Shown one piece after another: positions 1 through 9,700 of a stretch of DNA of 64,000 bases. The DNA comes from Isoetes taiwanensis. Taxonomy: Eukaryota; Streptophyta; Lycopodiopsida; Isoetales; Isoetaceae. How positions within the stretch are numbered: position 1 is the stretch's first letter; each line of letters begins with the position of its first letter. The translations under genes were made by a program, and so were the position numbers. Where the stretch lies: assembly GCA_021234155.1 (NCBI GenBank), contig JAJEKV010000205.1:1595501-1659500 (forward strand). Direction: 5' to 3'. The notes beneath the pieces are model-generated. The model did no database searches. It saw nothing but the letters and a program-made list of their open reading frames with translations, and was not told the DNA's origin.

Positions 1-1803
1 TAAAAGTTTGTCTCATTCTAACACTTAAGCCATTAGGTGTACACGCAATGAGAATGGCTAGTTGTTTCTGTTTGACCCGAAACAGATCGATCTAGCCACG
101 AGCAGGTTGAAGAGAGCTATAACAGGCCTTGGGGAACCGAACCCACGTATGTAGTAGAATACAGGGACGACTCGTGGCTAGGGGTGAAAGGCCAACCAAG
201 ATCATAGCTGGTTTTCCGCGAAATCTATTGAGGTAGAGCGTATATACAATGATGGCCTGAGGTAGAGCACTCCATGGGCTAGGCTGGCCCCAAGCGTGAT
301 CAACCCCAAGGAAACTCCGAATACAGGCCAACCATGAGTACAGACAGACTTCGGGTGCTAAGATCCGAAGTCAAGAGGGAAACAGCCCAGATCGTACGCT
401 AAGGTCCCCAAGCCATCACTTAGTGGAAAAGGAAGTGATTAAGCGATGACAACCAGGAGGTGGGCTTGGAAGCAGCCATCCTTCGAAGACAGCGTAATAG
501 CTCACTGGTCTAGCTTAATGGCACCGAAGATGTCTCGGGGCTTAAGTGATTCACCGAAGCGACGAGACCATTTGAGTCAGTAGCGGAACGTTCCGTAAAT
601 CAAGGAAGGCGGTTGGTGACAACCACTGAAGATCACAGAAGTGGGAATGCTGACATGAGTAACGGGAAATCATGTGGAAAACACGATCGCCAAAAGTTCC
701 AGGGTTTCTGCGTTAAGTCAATCTACGCAGAGTGAATCAGTCCCTAAGGGACCTCGGCTGATTAACGATGGGTACACGAGAGTGGCAAGTCGCCTTCAAA
801 TGAATCAAGAAGAATCGGATGATGGGGCAGGGCTTCGACTTCCAGGAAAGAATCTCGTAGACAAAACTGTACTCCAAACCGACACAGGTGAACAAGTAGA
901 GTATACTAAGGTGCTTGGGAGAACCATATTGAAGGAACTCAGCAAAATGGCCCGTAACTTCTGGATAAGAGGTGCTCTCCTATCGTGCATGATGGGAAAG
1001 CTGCACCTACAAGGGGGTAGCGACTGTTTATTAAAAACACAGGACTTTGCTAAGTGGTAACACGATGTATAGAGTCTGACACTTGCCTGGTGCCGGAAGG
1101 TGAAAAGGAGAAGTGTAAGCTTTGAATGGAAGCCCCGGTAAACGGCGGCAGTAACTCTAACTGTCCTAAGGTAGCGAAATTCCTTGTCGCACAAGTAGCG
1201 ACCTGCACGAATGGTGTAACGACTGCCCCGCTGTCTCCAACGTGGACTCAGTGAAATTGAATTCTCCGTGAAGATGCGGAGTACCAACGGCTAGACGGTA
1301 AGACCCCGTGCACCTTTACTATAGCTTTGCAGTGACAACCTTGATTGAATGTTTAGGATAGGTGGGAGGTATCCCATCTTGAATGAAATACACACTCTCT
1401 CATCTAAGGATGTCTAACTGATCAAGGACCCCGCATGGTGGGTGGTTTATCTGGGGCGGATGCCTCCTAAAGAGTAACAGAGGTGCGCAAAGGTAAGCTC
1501 ATCGGCGTAATGGTATAAGCCTGCCTGACTGTGAGACTGACCCGTCGAACAGGGACGAAAGTCGGCCATAGTGATCCGGGAGTCCCGCGTGGAAGGGCTC
1601 TCGCTTAACGGATCAAAGGTACACCGGGGATAACAGGCTGAGGACTCCCAAGAGCTCTTATCGACGGAGTCATTTGGCACCTCGATGTCGATTCATCACA
1701 TCCTGGGGTTGAAGAAGGTCCCAAGGGTTCGGTTGTTTGCCGATCGAAGTAGTACGTGAATTGGGTTTAGAACTTTGCGAGACAGTTCGGTTTCTATCTA
1801 CCA
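1..1803 (+). rRNA. rrn26: Partial mitochondrial-type 26S (LSU) rRNA, probable nuclear copy (NUMT)
   Basis: The segment carries hallmark LSU rRNA stretches in order: CTAAGGTAGCGAAATTCC near 1167, GTGAAGATGCGGAGTACC near 1267, GGTAAGACCCCGTGCACC near 1299 and GGGATAACAGGCTGA near 1628, which covers the peptidyl-transferase region. The wording (CACAAGTAGCGACCTGCACG, GAATGGTGTAACGACTGCC) is that of plant mitochondrial 26S rRNA, not plastid 23S. The 5' domain lies outside the window. The similarity stops near 1803, before the sarcin-ricin loop, so the copy is truncated at its 3' end. Near 1750-1790 several positions read T where the usual sequence has C, which fits decay of a methylated nuclear copy. 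A true mitochondrial contig is less likely, because nuclear genes and LTR elements follow. Open frames inside it are meaningless. Confidence 0.9.
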
Positions 1804-1880
1804 TGGTGAAGAAAGAGAATTGCCGGAGAAAATGATGAGATCATACACAATGCACTATAAATCTATATAGTAACAGTAAA

Positions 1881-2030
1881 GCAAGAAATTAGGGTCATCT
1901 CGCATTGTTGAGAGAACAAATGAGCAGTAGAAGAGGCAGGTGATTAGTATTCGTCTTGCATTTTTTAGAGCGAACCGAAGAAAGAAACAGTGAAGGCAAG
2001 AAATTAGGGTTCATCTTGCATTGTTGAGAG
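1881..2030. repeat. Direct repeat pair of about 35 bp
   Basis: The unit GCAAGAAATTAGGGT followed by CATC(T/C)(C/T)GCATTGTTGAGAG occurs at 1881-1914 and again at 1996-2030. A shorter relative lies between them. No gene is visible. Confidence 0.6.
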
Positions 2031-2844
2031 TTTACCAAAGGGTGATTCAAAGCCGGTCACATAATAGGCACATAAAGAAACCTCTCCAAGGAGAATTGTC
2101 TTTCAACTAGTCTCCTCCTTCAACTTACGATTCTTCAAGTAGGAGACCTACTTGTAGAGGTACAATACAAATTTGTGGATTGTGCAATTTCATCTTTGAG
2201 AGAGATGGCAAATTTCTACACAGGGTATGGAGAGGTTAAGCTCCAATTAATCCAATTAATGAGAGGATCATCCTGAAAAGTAGTAAATGGGACAAAGGCC
2301 AAACCATTAGATGCTCCAAAATTAACAAAATGGAGCAGAGAAACAAAAAGGCCAGCACCAGTAGGAGAGGAATATGTTCACCCTCTAGATCTGAATGCAC
2401 TAACCCATTCCACTGGGGAGGCACTGGCAAAATCATTTGTAGGCACAGGAAAGACATGTGAATTGTTTTTAAAGCAAAAGCTCTTTGCATTAGTAAACAA
2501 AGTTTAAACTGAAACGCATTTATTTGCTTTAAATGCACTTTGAAAAAGAATCCTTAAAAGATTCCCTAAAAATTCAAAAAAAGATGCATTTTCGCGGTCT
2601 ATTTATGACAATTGTGACATTTTTAACAATTTAGACACCATTTTTTTTAGCTTGACTTGAACCTAGCTTACATGCAAAATTGTTTGATATCCCGTTTTGG
2701 CCCCCTAGTTTGGTAAGAGAACTTCTAACAAAAAAAAAAGCTCAAAAAATTAACATAGAGACAAACAACAAGTGCACTAGAGCGGCAAAGAGGTATTATA
2801 TTCAAAGTTTCCAAAAACACCATAATATTATGAACAAAATTGTA

Positions 2845-3190
2845 AAAAAGTGTCCAATCAAATGCAATAATTTCATATCATTGTTTATAGTGAGCGAATA
2901 ATGATTTTATAAACACATTTCCTTAAGATTTAAAATGATGCCCACGGTATAAAAGTTTGGACAAATAGCCTTCATGGACAATTCAATTTGTGGTGTAATT
3001 CTTTGGATCTCTTTCATGCAGAAAGACAATAGGGAGCTGATATAATGGCATTGACAATTTCAATGTGAATGAAAACTTCAATAAGAAGAAACTTGATTGG
3101 TCTATTTTTGAAACACATGACCAAATTTCTTAATCTTTGGGCCATTTTGGTCAAACATTGAATTTTCTGCAGCTTACCATCATCGATGTG
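2845..3190 (-). pseudogene. Naphthoate-synthase gene fragment (exon piece plus intron), decayed copy
   Basis: This stretch aligns along its length with 50296-50660, which is an intron and the adjoining exon of the naphthoate-synthase gene on the minus strand. Shared landmarks include GTGTCCAATCAAATGCAATAA, CTCTTTCATGCAG, AAGAAGAAACTTGATTGG and TTTGGGCC. The exon piece (about 3135-3178) reads AENSMFDQNGPK where the better copy reads [12 protein letters not shown]. Because intron sequence is retained, the duplication happened at DNA level and not through mRNA. No other exon is present on this side, so it cannot be functional. Confidence 0.75.
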
Positions 3191-3760
3191 ACGCAATAGG
3201 CTGTCTTGAAGTCTTGCATAAACTTATGCAGCAATGAGAGAATTCCTATCGGCATTTACCGGATCATCCCCCCCTCCAAAAAAAAAAAAAACCAATACCT
3301 ATGTTTTTTTTTCTCCTCCCATCAACTTACCCCCTCATGACTCGGTATGGTGTGAAATGGAAAAAACCATATTTGATATGCGTATATGTATGTTTTTGAA
3401 GGTCATCCAAATGAGTTGCATGATTACTAACTATAAACCCCCCTTGCATCAGGTTAGTCCACTACCTATAAATCAAGAACATTTAAATGACCAATATTGT
3501 CGCTACCAACGTAGTCATGTTTCCACGTACACTTTGACCACTACCACTACATAATGCTTCTTGACCCTATGATGTAATAAAAAATGATGAGATCATATCT
3601 CACAATGGAATATGTAATAACAGGGGGTTTTCTTTGTGTTTTTGTACGCTTTTCACTAAGGTTTTCCTATGATTTCGTGATGTATTCAAATGGATGTACT
3701 AATGCGTACATCTAGAGTGCACCATTTCTGAGCCATTTGACTTTAGCCTCTTTTTTTTCT

Positions 3761-3940
3761 AATGGTCAACAACCAATGACTCACAACAAAAGCCCTTTTT
3801 TTTGTGCGTGTGGTGCATAATGGTCAACAACCAATGGCTCACAACAAAAGCCCTTTTTTGTGCGTGTGGTGCATAATGGTCAACAACCAATGGCTCACAA
3901 CAAAAGCCCTCTTTTTGTGTGTGTGTGGTGCATAATGGGC
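3761..3940. repeat. Three ~56-58 bp tandem units in the left foldback arm
   Basis: The unit begins AATGGTCAACAACCAATG and ends GTGTGGTGCAT. It occurs three times here and about twice, inverted, near 6236-6412 in the right arm. The copy number therefore differs between the two arms. Confidence 0.8.
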
Positions 3941-4871
3941 ACATGAAGGGCTTGAAGGGCGCATGTAGTGCAGTTTCCCTGCCGGCAACACATTTTTTAT
4001 CATAACTTTTGATCCAGAGCTCTGTTTGAGATGATTTTTATTGCGTTGGAAAGCTCTCTCCGAGATCGTTTTGATAGTATATAATATGGATATGTTTGGT
4101 TAAATTATCTATGCTAAAACAGCAATTTTTCGGCCGGGTTTGGTAGGCTTTCACATCCTACCAGCTGATTAATACAGGATTGCGCTACTGGATATTGTTT
4201 TATGGCTCATTCCGAATGAAGCTTGCAAAAAATTACCATGCATTTTTAGATTTTGAGGCTTCTAGATCCTTGTGCTAACAAGCAGAAAAGTTTCCCACTT
4301 TGGTTTCTCACCACAAGAATCCATGGAGGCCAAAGGCTGCTGTTAAATTCCAGTTGAAAAATGTTTGTGTATGGGTGTTGCAAACTTTATGACTTTCAGA
4401 ATAATGGGATCAATCTGCTCTATCTTTATGGTAACTTTTACTTATGTTCTATTTGTTTTATTGTGATGAAATTCAAAAGCTACAGGTGATGAATGCCGTA
4501 AATGAATTCTAGTTTTTTTCTGGTTTGAATTCTAAAATTTTTGTCACACCGGGGGGGGTGTGACGTCCCTAAGGCCCCGAAGGGGCCAAAAAATTTTTTT
4601 TGCAACACAAACCATTAACATCCAACATATAAAAATTAAATCCCCCAACACATAACAACCGACACATAACAACCATTGACATTAACAACCGACACATAAC
4701 TACCATTGACATTAATTAACACAACCATTGGGTCCAACACATTTAAATTAAAATCCCCCTTAAACCCCCTTTGGTTTGGGTGCATATTCACACGGGGTGA
4801 CGTAGGGGGATTATAAATCTACATCATGAGAGGTCAAGCGGTAAATGTATACATGGAAGGGAACTCGAGTG

Positions 4872-5035
4872 GTATAAATTTATACTGTCTATGAGCTCAA
4901 GCTGTATAAATTTATATCATGCACTCCACATGAAAAAGAGGGAGCAATATAAATTTATACCGAAGTTCTTTTATAAGAGGTATAAATTTATACAACGAAC
5001 TCCTTTAAGAAAAGTTTCGGTATAAATCTATGCAT
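4872..5035. repeat. Repeated palindrome GTATAAATTTATAC
   Basis: The self-complementary 14-mer occurs near 4872, 4903, 4947 and 4980, with one-base variants, and a weaker fifth copy lies near 5021. The spacing is about 30-45 bp. It sits in the centre-left of the foldback element. A role is unknown; cruciform formation or a protein-binding array are possibilities. Confidence 0.7.
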
Positions 5036-6536
5036 ATATAACTACCATTGACATTAATTAACACAACCATTGGGTCCAACACATTTAAATTAAAATCCCC
5101 CTTAAATCCCCTTTGGTTTGGGTGCATATTCACACGGGGGGTGACTCCGGGCAACGAGAGCTGTTGGATAGGCATATTCACCCCTTATTCCTTAATCTAC
5201 ACCGTACGTAAAGTTCCTCGTTTGTGGGGTATGCAAGTACAAAATTTGCTATACTGTATAACAAGATTCGCAAAATACTATAAGATTTCAAGCGGAATAC
5301 TATATGGTGTTGATTTCGTACGTGCAAAATACAATTATGAGGGCTTTCGCTGCCCTACGTCACCCTCCGTGTGAATATGCACCCAAACCAAAGGGGGTTT
5401 AAGGGGGATTTTAATTTAAATGTGTTGAACCCAATGGTTGTGTTAATTAATGTCAATGGTAGTTATGTGTTGGTTGTTAATGTCAATGGTTGTTATGTGT
5501 TGGTTGTTATGTGTTGGGAGATTTAATTTTTATATGTTGGATGTTAATGGTTTGTGTTGCAAAAAAAAAAATTTGACCCCTTCGAGGCCTTAGAGACGTC
5601 ACCCCCCCCCCGGTGTGACAAAAATTTTAGAATTCAAACCAGAAAAAAACTAGAAGTCATTTGAGGCTTTCATCACCTGTAGCTTTTGAATTTGATCACA
5701 ATAAAACAAATAGAACATAAGTAAAAGTTACCATAAAGATAGAGCACATTGATCCCATTATTCTGAAAGTCATAAAGTTTGCAACACCCATACACAAACA
5801 TTTTTCAACTGGAATTCGCTTGACCTTTGGCCTCCATGGATTTTTGTGGTGAGAAACCAAAGTGGGAAACTTTTCTGCTTGTTAGCACAAGGATCTAGAA
5901 GCCTTGGAATTTGCTTAATAACTGCCTCAAAATCTAAAAATGCATGGTAATTTTTTGCAAGCTTCATTCGGAATGAGCCATAAAACAATATCAAATAGCG
6001 CAATCCTGTATTAATCAGCTGGTAGGATGTGAAAGCCTACCAAACCCGGCCAAAAAATTGCTGTTTTAGCATAGATAATTTAACCAAACATATCCATATC
6101 ATACACTATCAAAAAGATCTCAGAGAGAGCTTTCTAACGCAATAAAAATCATCTCAAACAGAGCTCTGGACCAAAAGTTATGATAAGAAATGTGTTGTCG
6201 GCGGGGAAACTGCACTACATCCCTTCATGTGCCCATTATGCACCATACACACAAAAAGAGGGCTTTTGTTGTGAGCCATTGGTTGTTGACCATTGAAGAA
6301 AAAGGCTAAAATCAATGGCCCTTCATGTGCCCATTATGCACCACACGCACAAAAACAGGGCTTTTGTTGTGAGCCATTGGTTGTTGACCATTGGAAAAAA
6401 AAGGGCTAAAATCAATGGCTCAGAAATGGTGCACTCTAGACGTACGCATTAGTACATCCATTTGAATACATCACGAAATCATAGGAAAACCTTAGTGAAA
6501 AGCGTACAAAAACACAAAGAAAACCCCCTGTTATTA

Positions 6537-7371
6537 TGCTACATATATATTAACAAAAATAAATTCCCTTATATGTAACTTTATTCATGGTTTAACATAA
6601 TACTGAATGGTTATGACATGACATGGCATGGATATAACAAAACGAAACCTAATCTACATCTCAATGGTATAAATCTACACGAAATATCTATGTGAGAAAA
6701 ATTTTTGGGATCATGCAATCAAGAAAGTCATATCAGGAACCTCTTTGTAGTTGGTTCACATCATATCTGAAAGCATTTCATATCAGAAATCAAGCAAAGT
6801 CTGGATTATCCAGAAGGGTTGAGTTCATAGATAATTGCTAAGCTAACATTGATAGGGTTGTGGTTCCCATTCGCTTAAAGAAGCTAGAATACAGATTATT
6901 GTAGTGTTTCCATAAACCAAGGATGTGCATATGCTTGAAGAATCCAGAATTTGTATTAGTGTGAAGGAGATTTGTCTACTAAGGTTGGTTCCTGCAGCTA
7001 ATGAAGAATAACCCAACGGTCCCTGTAAGAAGAAATCAGACATGTAGGAGCTAAATTAAGAATTCGGAGATGGCCTGCAGAGAAGAGGATATTAAACGAG
7101 TTAGGATGCATGTGCAGTACTTTCATGCTCAGCTTCTCGGGAATTCAAAATATCAGGTATCTATATGTCCAAATGCTTGTATCCTAGTGTACCTAGGAAG
7201 AAGTAGAAATAAAAAATGACAGCTGAATGCCGATGTGTCTTATCAAGATACAAGGTTCTCCAAGCTCAAAAGATGCGGAAGCCACAAGGTCAAAAGATCA
7301 ATTGCAAATTGCAGACACACAGAGGGCGAAAATCAGATAGACAATACAAAGCTACTAGTGAATATGCTTGA
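6537..7371. other. Unassigned spacer between foldback element and chromovirus
   Basis: No convincing gene, RNA or repeat was found. A minus-strand piece near 6843-7043 reads as a short open frame following an AG splice-like site, but it has no recognisable family. Confidence 0.4.
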
Positions 7372-7376
7372 TGATA
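7372..7376. repeat. Target-site duplication TGATA (left)
   Basis: TGATA lies directly before the 5' LTR and is repeated exactly at 42443-42447 directly after the 3' LTR. The 5 bp size is normal for gypsy integration. Confidence 0.9.
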
Positions 7377-8985
7377 TGTGACGTTCCAGCATAATATATG
7401 CCCCAATACGTATATTATACTGCCACGTCACACGTACATGTCACAAGTGACATGTACTTGAGAGTAGGACAACGTTGCACCTAGGAGCTAAAGATTGCAC
7501 CTAGGGGGCAACCTTGGATGTTGGGTATGTAATTAAACATACACAACAAAAGGTTCCTTGTTCATCCATTTCCAAATGGCTTAAAGCCATTTGCCCATGT
7601 GGATGCCCTAACCTAGATAGGGTCTATATAAGGGCTAAAACCCTAGACCCTAGCTCTCCTTTCACTTTGCCAATTAGGGTTTTCTAGAGCTTCCTTTCCT
7701 CTTTCGCAATTAGGGCTTCCCTGGGCCAATTCGGCCAAGGTAAGGCTCGAAATCGCATTGCCGTGCTCAGAAAAGTCGGATTTGCACAACAAAGTTCTTG
7801 AGTAGCATTTGTCTTCGCAAGATCGGGGAGCATGGACGCCTTCAGAGGATCAGGGGAGCAAGCCAAGGAGCAGGTATCTAGTTGTTACGTTGTGCAAAAC
7901 AAATCTTCGAGGCGTGGCAATATGCTTGGGTTTAGTATGTTAAATCATCTCACGGAAGCCTTGTAGATCCCTAGATCCGAGACTCTAACGAATGAACCTA
8001 ACATTGGATGTTAAGTAGATAGATTGATATGATTCTCTATCTACGTTACGTGATATTGCATGTATTTCACTCTGTGATCTCCTTGTTGTGGGAAGGGGGT
8101 AGAGACCTAAAAGGTCTGTGTAGAAGATGCTCCTAGCATAGCACCTTAGTTCCCACATACTTGCGCCCGTGCACGAGGAGCCCCACCGGTGTGGGTGAAG
8201 GGGCAAGGCCGGTTGATAAGGAGAAACTTGTCTCATCATGGTGACCCCTCTGGTAGTAAAAAGCCTATCGGGGGTCTTTCTTTGGCTAGGCTTAATGGCT
8301 TGTCGCTGCGTGTGGGCAAGGCATGAGCTCGACACTCGTGGGGTGGTGGACATGACCTTCCGGTGAGTTCAAGTCGAATAAAGGCGGTGGCCCTCTAGCC
8401 GCTGCGATGAGCATGGATACCTCTGGAGGAGAGGCAGCTCTCTTCCCTGCCTCATCGGGGTTGGGGAGATGCAACCCAGCCAGTGCTTAGCCCCTCGGCT
8501 ATTCACCCGGCAGGCTACGGCCAAGTCCCAACACTTTTCAGCCTACTCTGCAAAGTGTGCACGGGAGGGGCGGATGGAGTGGACTACCCTAAGCCATGTT
8601 CTATGCCAGCCAAATCCATTGCCATGAATTACGCATGCGCAATGAACTCGGAGGCCTAGCCGTCGGGTCATCCCCTTGAGTCCAGCCGGGTAGGATCTTT
8701 CCTTTGTATTATTGTTATGAAGGTATTGGCCGACTTCTGTGATGTTGCTATTGTTATGGTGATTGTGTTGTATATTATTAGTTGTGCTCACGTTTGTTTG
8801 TTACGCTTCCTTGAGATAGGTCGATCCGATGGAAGGCGGATGAATGACACATCCACTCTTCCCTTGCTGGCTCTGCCCCCATGGGAGTGGAGTCAGGTGG
8901 ATGGCCCCTGTCAGGCAGCTGCCAGGGGGAATGCTCCTCCTTCGAATACGATGCGGGCATCGTATAAGGAGTAGGGGACGTCACA
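7377..8985 (+). repeat. 5' LTR of the chromovirus
   Basis: The LTR runs 1609 bp from TGTGACGTTCC to GGGGACGTCACA, so its ends form a short inverted repeat (TGTGACGT/ACGTCACA). It matches 40837-42442 over its whole length. A TATA box (CTATATAAG near 7623) lies about 250 bp in, followed by AAACCCTAGACCC and ATTAGGGTTT motifs common in plant promoters and leaders. Open frames within the LTR are not considered coding. Confidence 0.93.
7622..7631 (+). promoter_or_regulatory. TATA box of the chromovirus LTR
   Basis: TCTATATAAG is followed by a run of plant leader-like motifs. The same sequence is conserved in the other LTR near 41086, as expected for the U3/R promoter. Confidence 0.75.
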
Positions 8986-8986
8986 G

Positions 8987-8998
8987 TGGTATCAGAGC
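8987..8998 (+). other. Primer binding site, initiator tRNA-Met
   Basis: TGGTATCAGAGC begins one base after the LTR end. It is the standard complement to the 3' end of plant initiator tRNA-Met used by most plant LTR retrotransposons. Confidence 0.93.
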
Positions 8999-9196
8999 AT
9001 GATCTTGGCATCCAAGATCGAGCACTGGCCATTTTTCCCTTAGGACTAACAGTAGATTCGAGTCTTGGGGTATAGCCACCCAAGCAAGAGCTCGAACAAT
9101 TGGGAAAATTTCCAATTTTTGGGTAGATTTTAGCTCCATGATAGGTTGCTAGTGAAGTGTAGCATCTTTCCCAACCTAAATTGCCAAAAAAATAGG

Positions 9197-9476
9197 CCAC
9201 CCCTCACGAGTGCGCCAAAGACCATTCGGTCGCAAACCGATTCGCCAAAGACTTTGTGTGAGTGGTTGACCTCGTTGACATAGTTAGGTGTCCCAATTAA
9301 TTAAGATAATGGTGTAGTTTGGCTTATTTCCTTAGTTCTAGATAGGTTTGTATGTTATAACACTAAGAAACTCCCCCAGTAAATTGTAAAATAGCCTCGA
9401 AAGCGATCGACCCCTCACGAGCGCCCGGACCCTTTGGGTTGGTAATCCAATCCGCCCAGACTTGTGTGAGTGGTGG
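9197..9476. repeat. Two nested-hairpin repeats upstream of the H3-like gene
   Basis: Copies at 9197-9268 and 9410-9476 start CCACCCCTCACGAG or CGACCCCTCACGAG and end GTGTGAGTGGT. The two ends are imperfectly complementary, and an inner complementary pair (GGTCGCAAACC-type) lies between them. Three further copies occur at 11034-11512. No family is known to me. They are probably structured DNA or RNA regulatory elements of this retrotransposon. Confidence 0.8.
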
Positions 9477-9592
9477 GTGTTTTGAAGTATGGTGAACCCA
9501 AATGAATGCCTCGTGCACCTTCGCTAATGCCCTAGTTTGTTTTTTTTTTTTCCCCATATGAATTGCGGGTCCCAACCCTAAATCCCACCTCC

Positions 9593-9601
9593 CTATAAAT
9601 A
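9593..9601 (+). promoter_or_regulatory. Internal TATA box upstream of the H3-like gene
   Basis: CTATAAATA is preceded by CCCACCTC and followed by AATTAGGGTTTCC, a plant-type promoter and leader context. The first ATG downstream, about 100 bp on, is the MARTKQT start at 9701. A matching arrangement stands before gag at 11673. Confidence 0.6.
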
Positions 9602-9700
9602 GAAAATTAGGGTTTCCATTTTACCCCCACCTTTCCGGAGAACAGCTCGCCCAAGAAGACGATCTTCAGGCGCCAAAGCTCAAACCCGACAAACAAGAGC

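Larger units (their letters stand above)
1804..3614. other. Unassigned degenerate intergenic DNA
   Basis: Apart from the short direct repeats (1881-2030) and the gene fragment at 2845-3190, I recognise nothing. A minus-strand stretch near 2236-2540 has protein-like pieces in two frames (for example GLAVF-like and FVPFTTFQDDPLINW pieces), which suggests the remnant of an old coding sequence, but I cannot name its family. The 3230-3560 part is low-complexity and AT-rich. Confidence 0.4.
3615..6536. mobile_element. 2.9 kb foldback (long inverted repeat) non-autonomous element
   Basis: The left end (TAATAACAGGGGGTTTTC from 3615) is the reverse complement of the right end (GAAAACCCCCTGTTATTA up to 6536). 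Homology between the arms continues inward for more than 1 kb on each side. Matching landmarks are the GGTCAACAACCAATGGCTCAC units, the GTTGGAAAG/CTTTCTAAC region, the CCGGGGGG/CCCCCCGG run with GTGTGACGTC, and the CCCCTTTGGTTTGGGTGC segment. The unpaired centre is roughly 5160-5360 and holds no gene. The left arm has an extra internal duplication (4702-4803 recurs at 5048-5150). No transposase is present, so mobility would need enzymes in trans. A clear target duplication is not visible and the family is unassigned. Confidence 0.8.

Noticed and set aside
805-1287. Long minus-strand and plus-strand open frames within the first 1.8 kb
   Set aside because: They lie inside a conserved LSU rRNA and are chance frames.
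1-1803. Plastid or bacterial 23S rRNA
   Set aside because: Variable-region wording around 1180-1300 is plant mitochondrial, not plastid or bacterial.
3761-3940. CRISPR-like array
   Set aside because: Units are head-to-tail without unique spacers, inside a plant foldback element.
4551-4590. GGCCCCGAAGGGGCC hairpin as a terminator
   Set aside because: No transcription unit ends here; it belongs to the foldback arms.
7684-9200. Several open frames within the chromovirus LTR
   Set aside because: LTR sequence without start context, codon pattern or homology; repeated in the other LTR with breaks.
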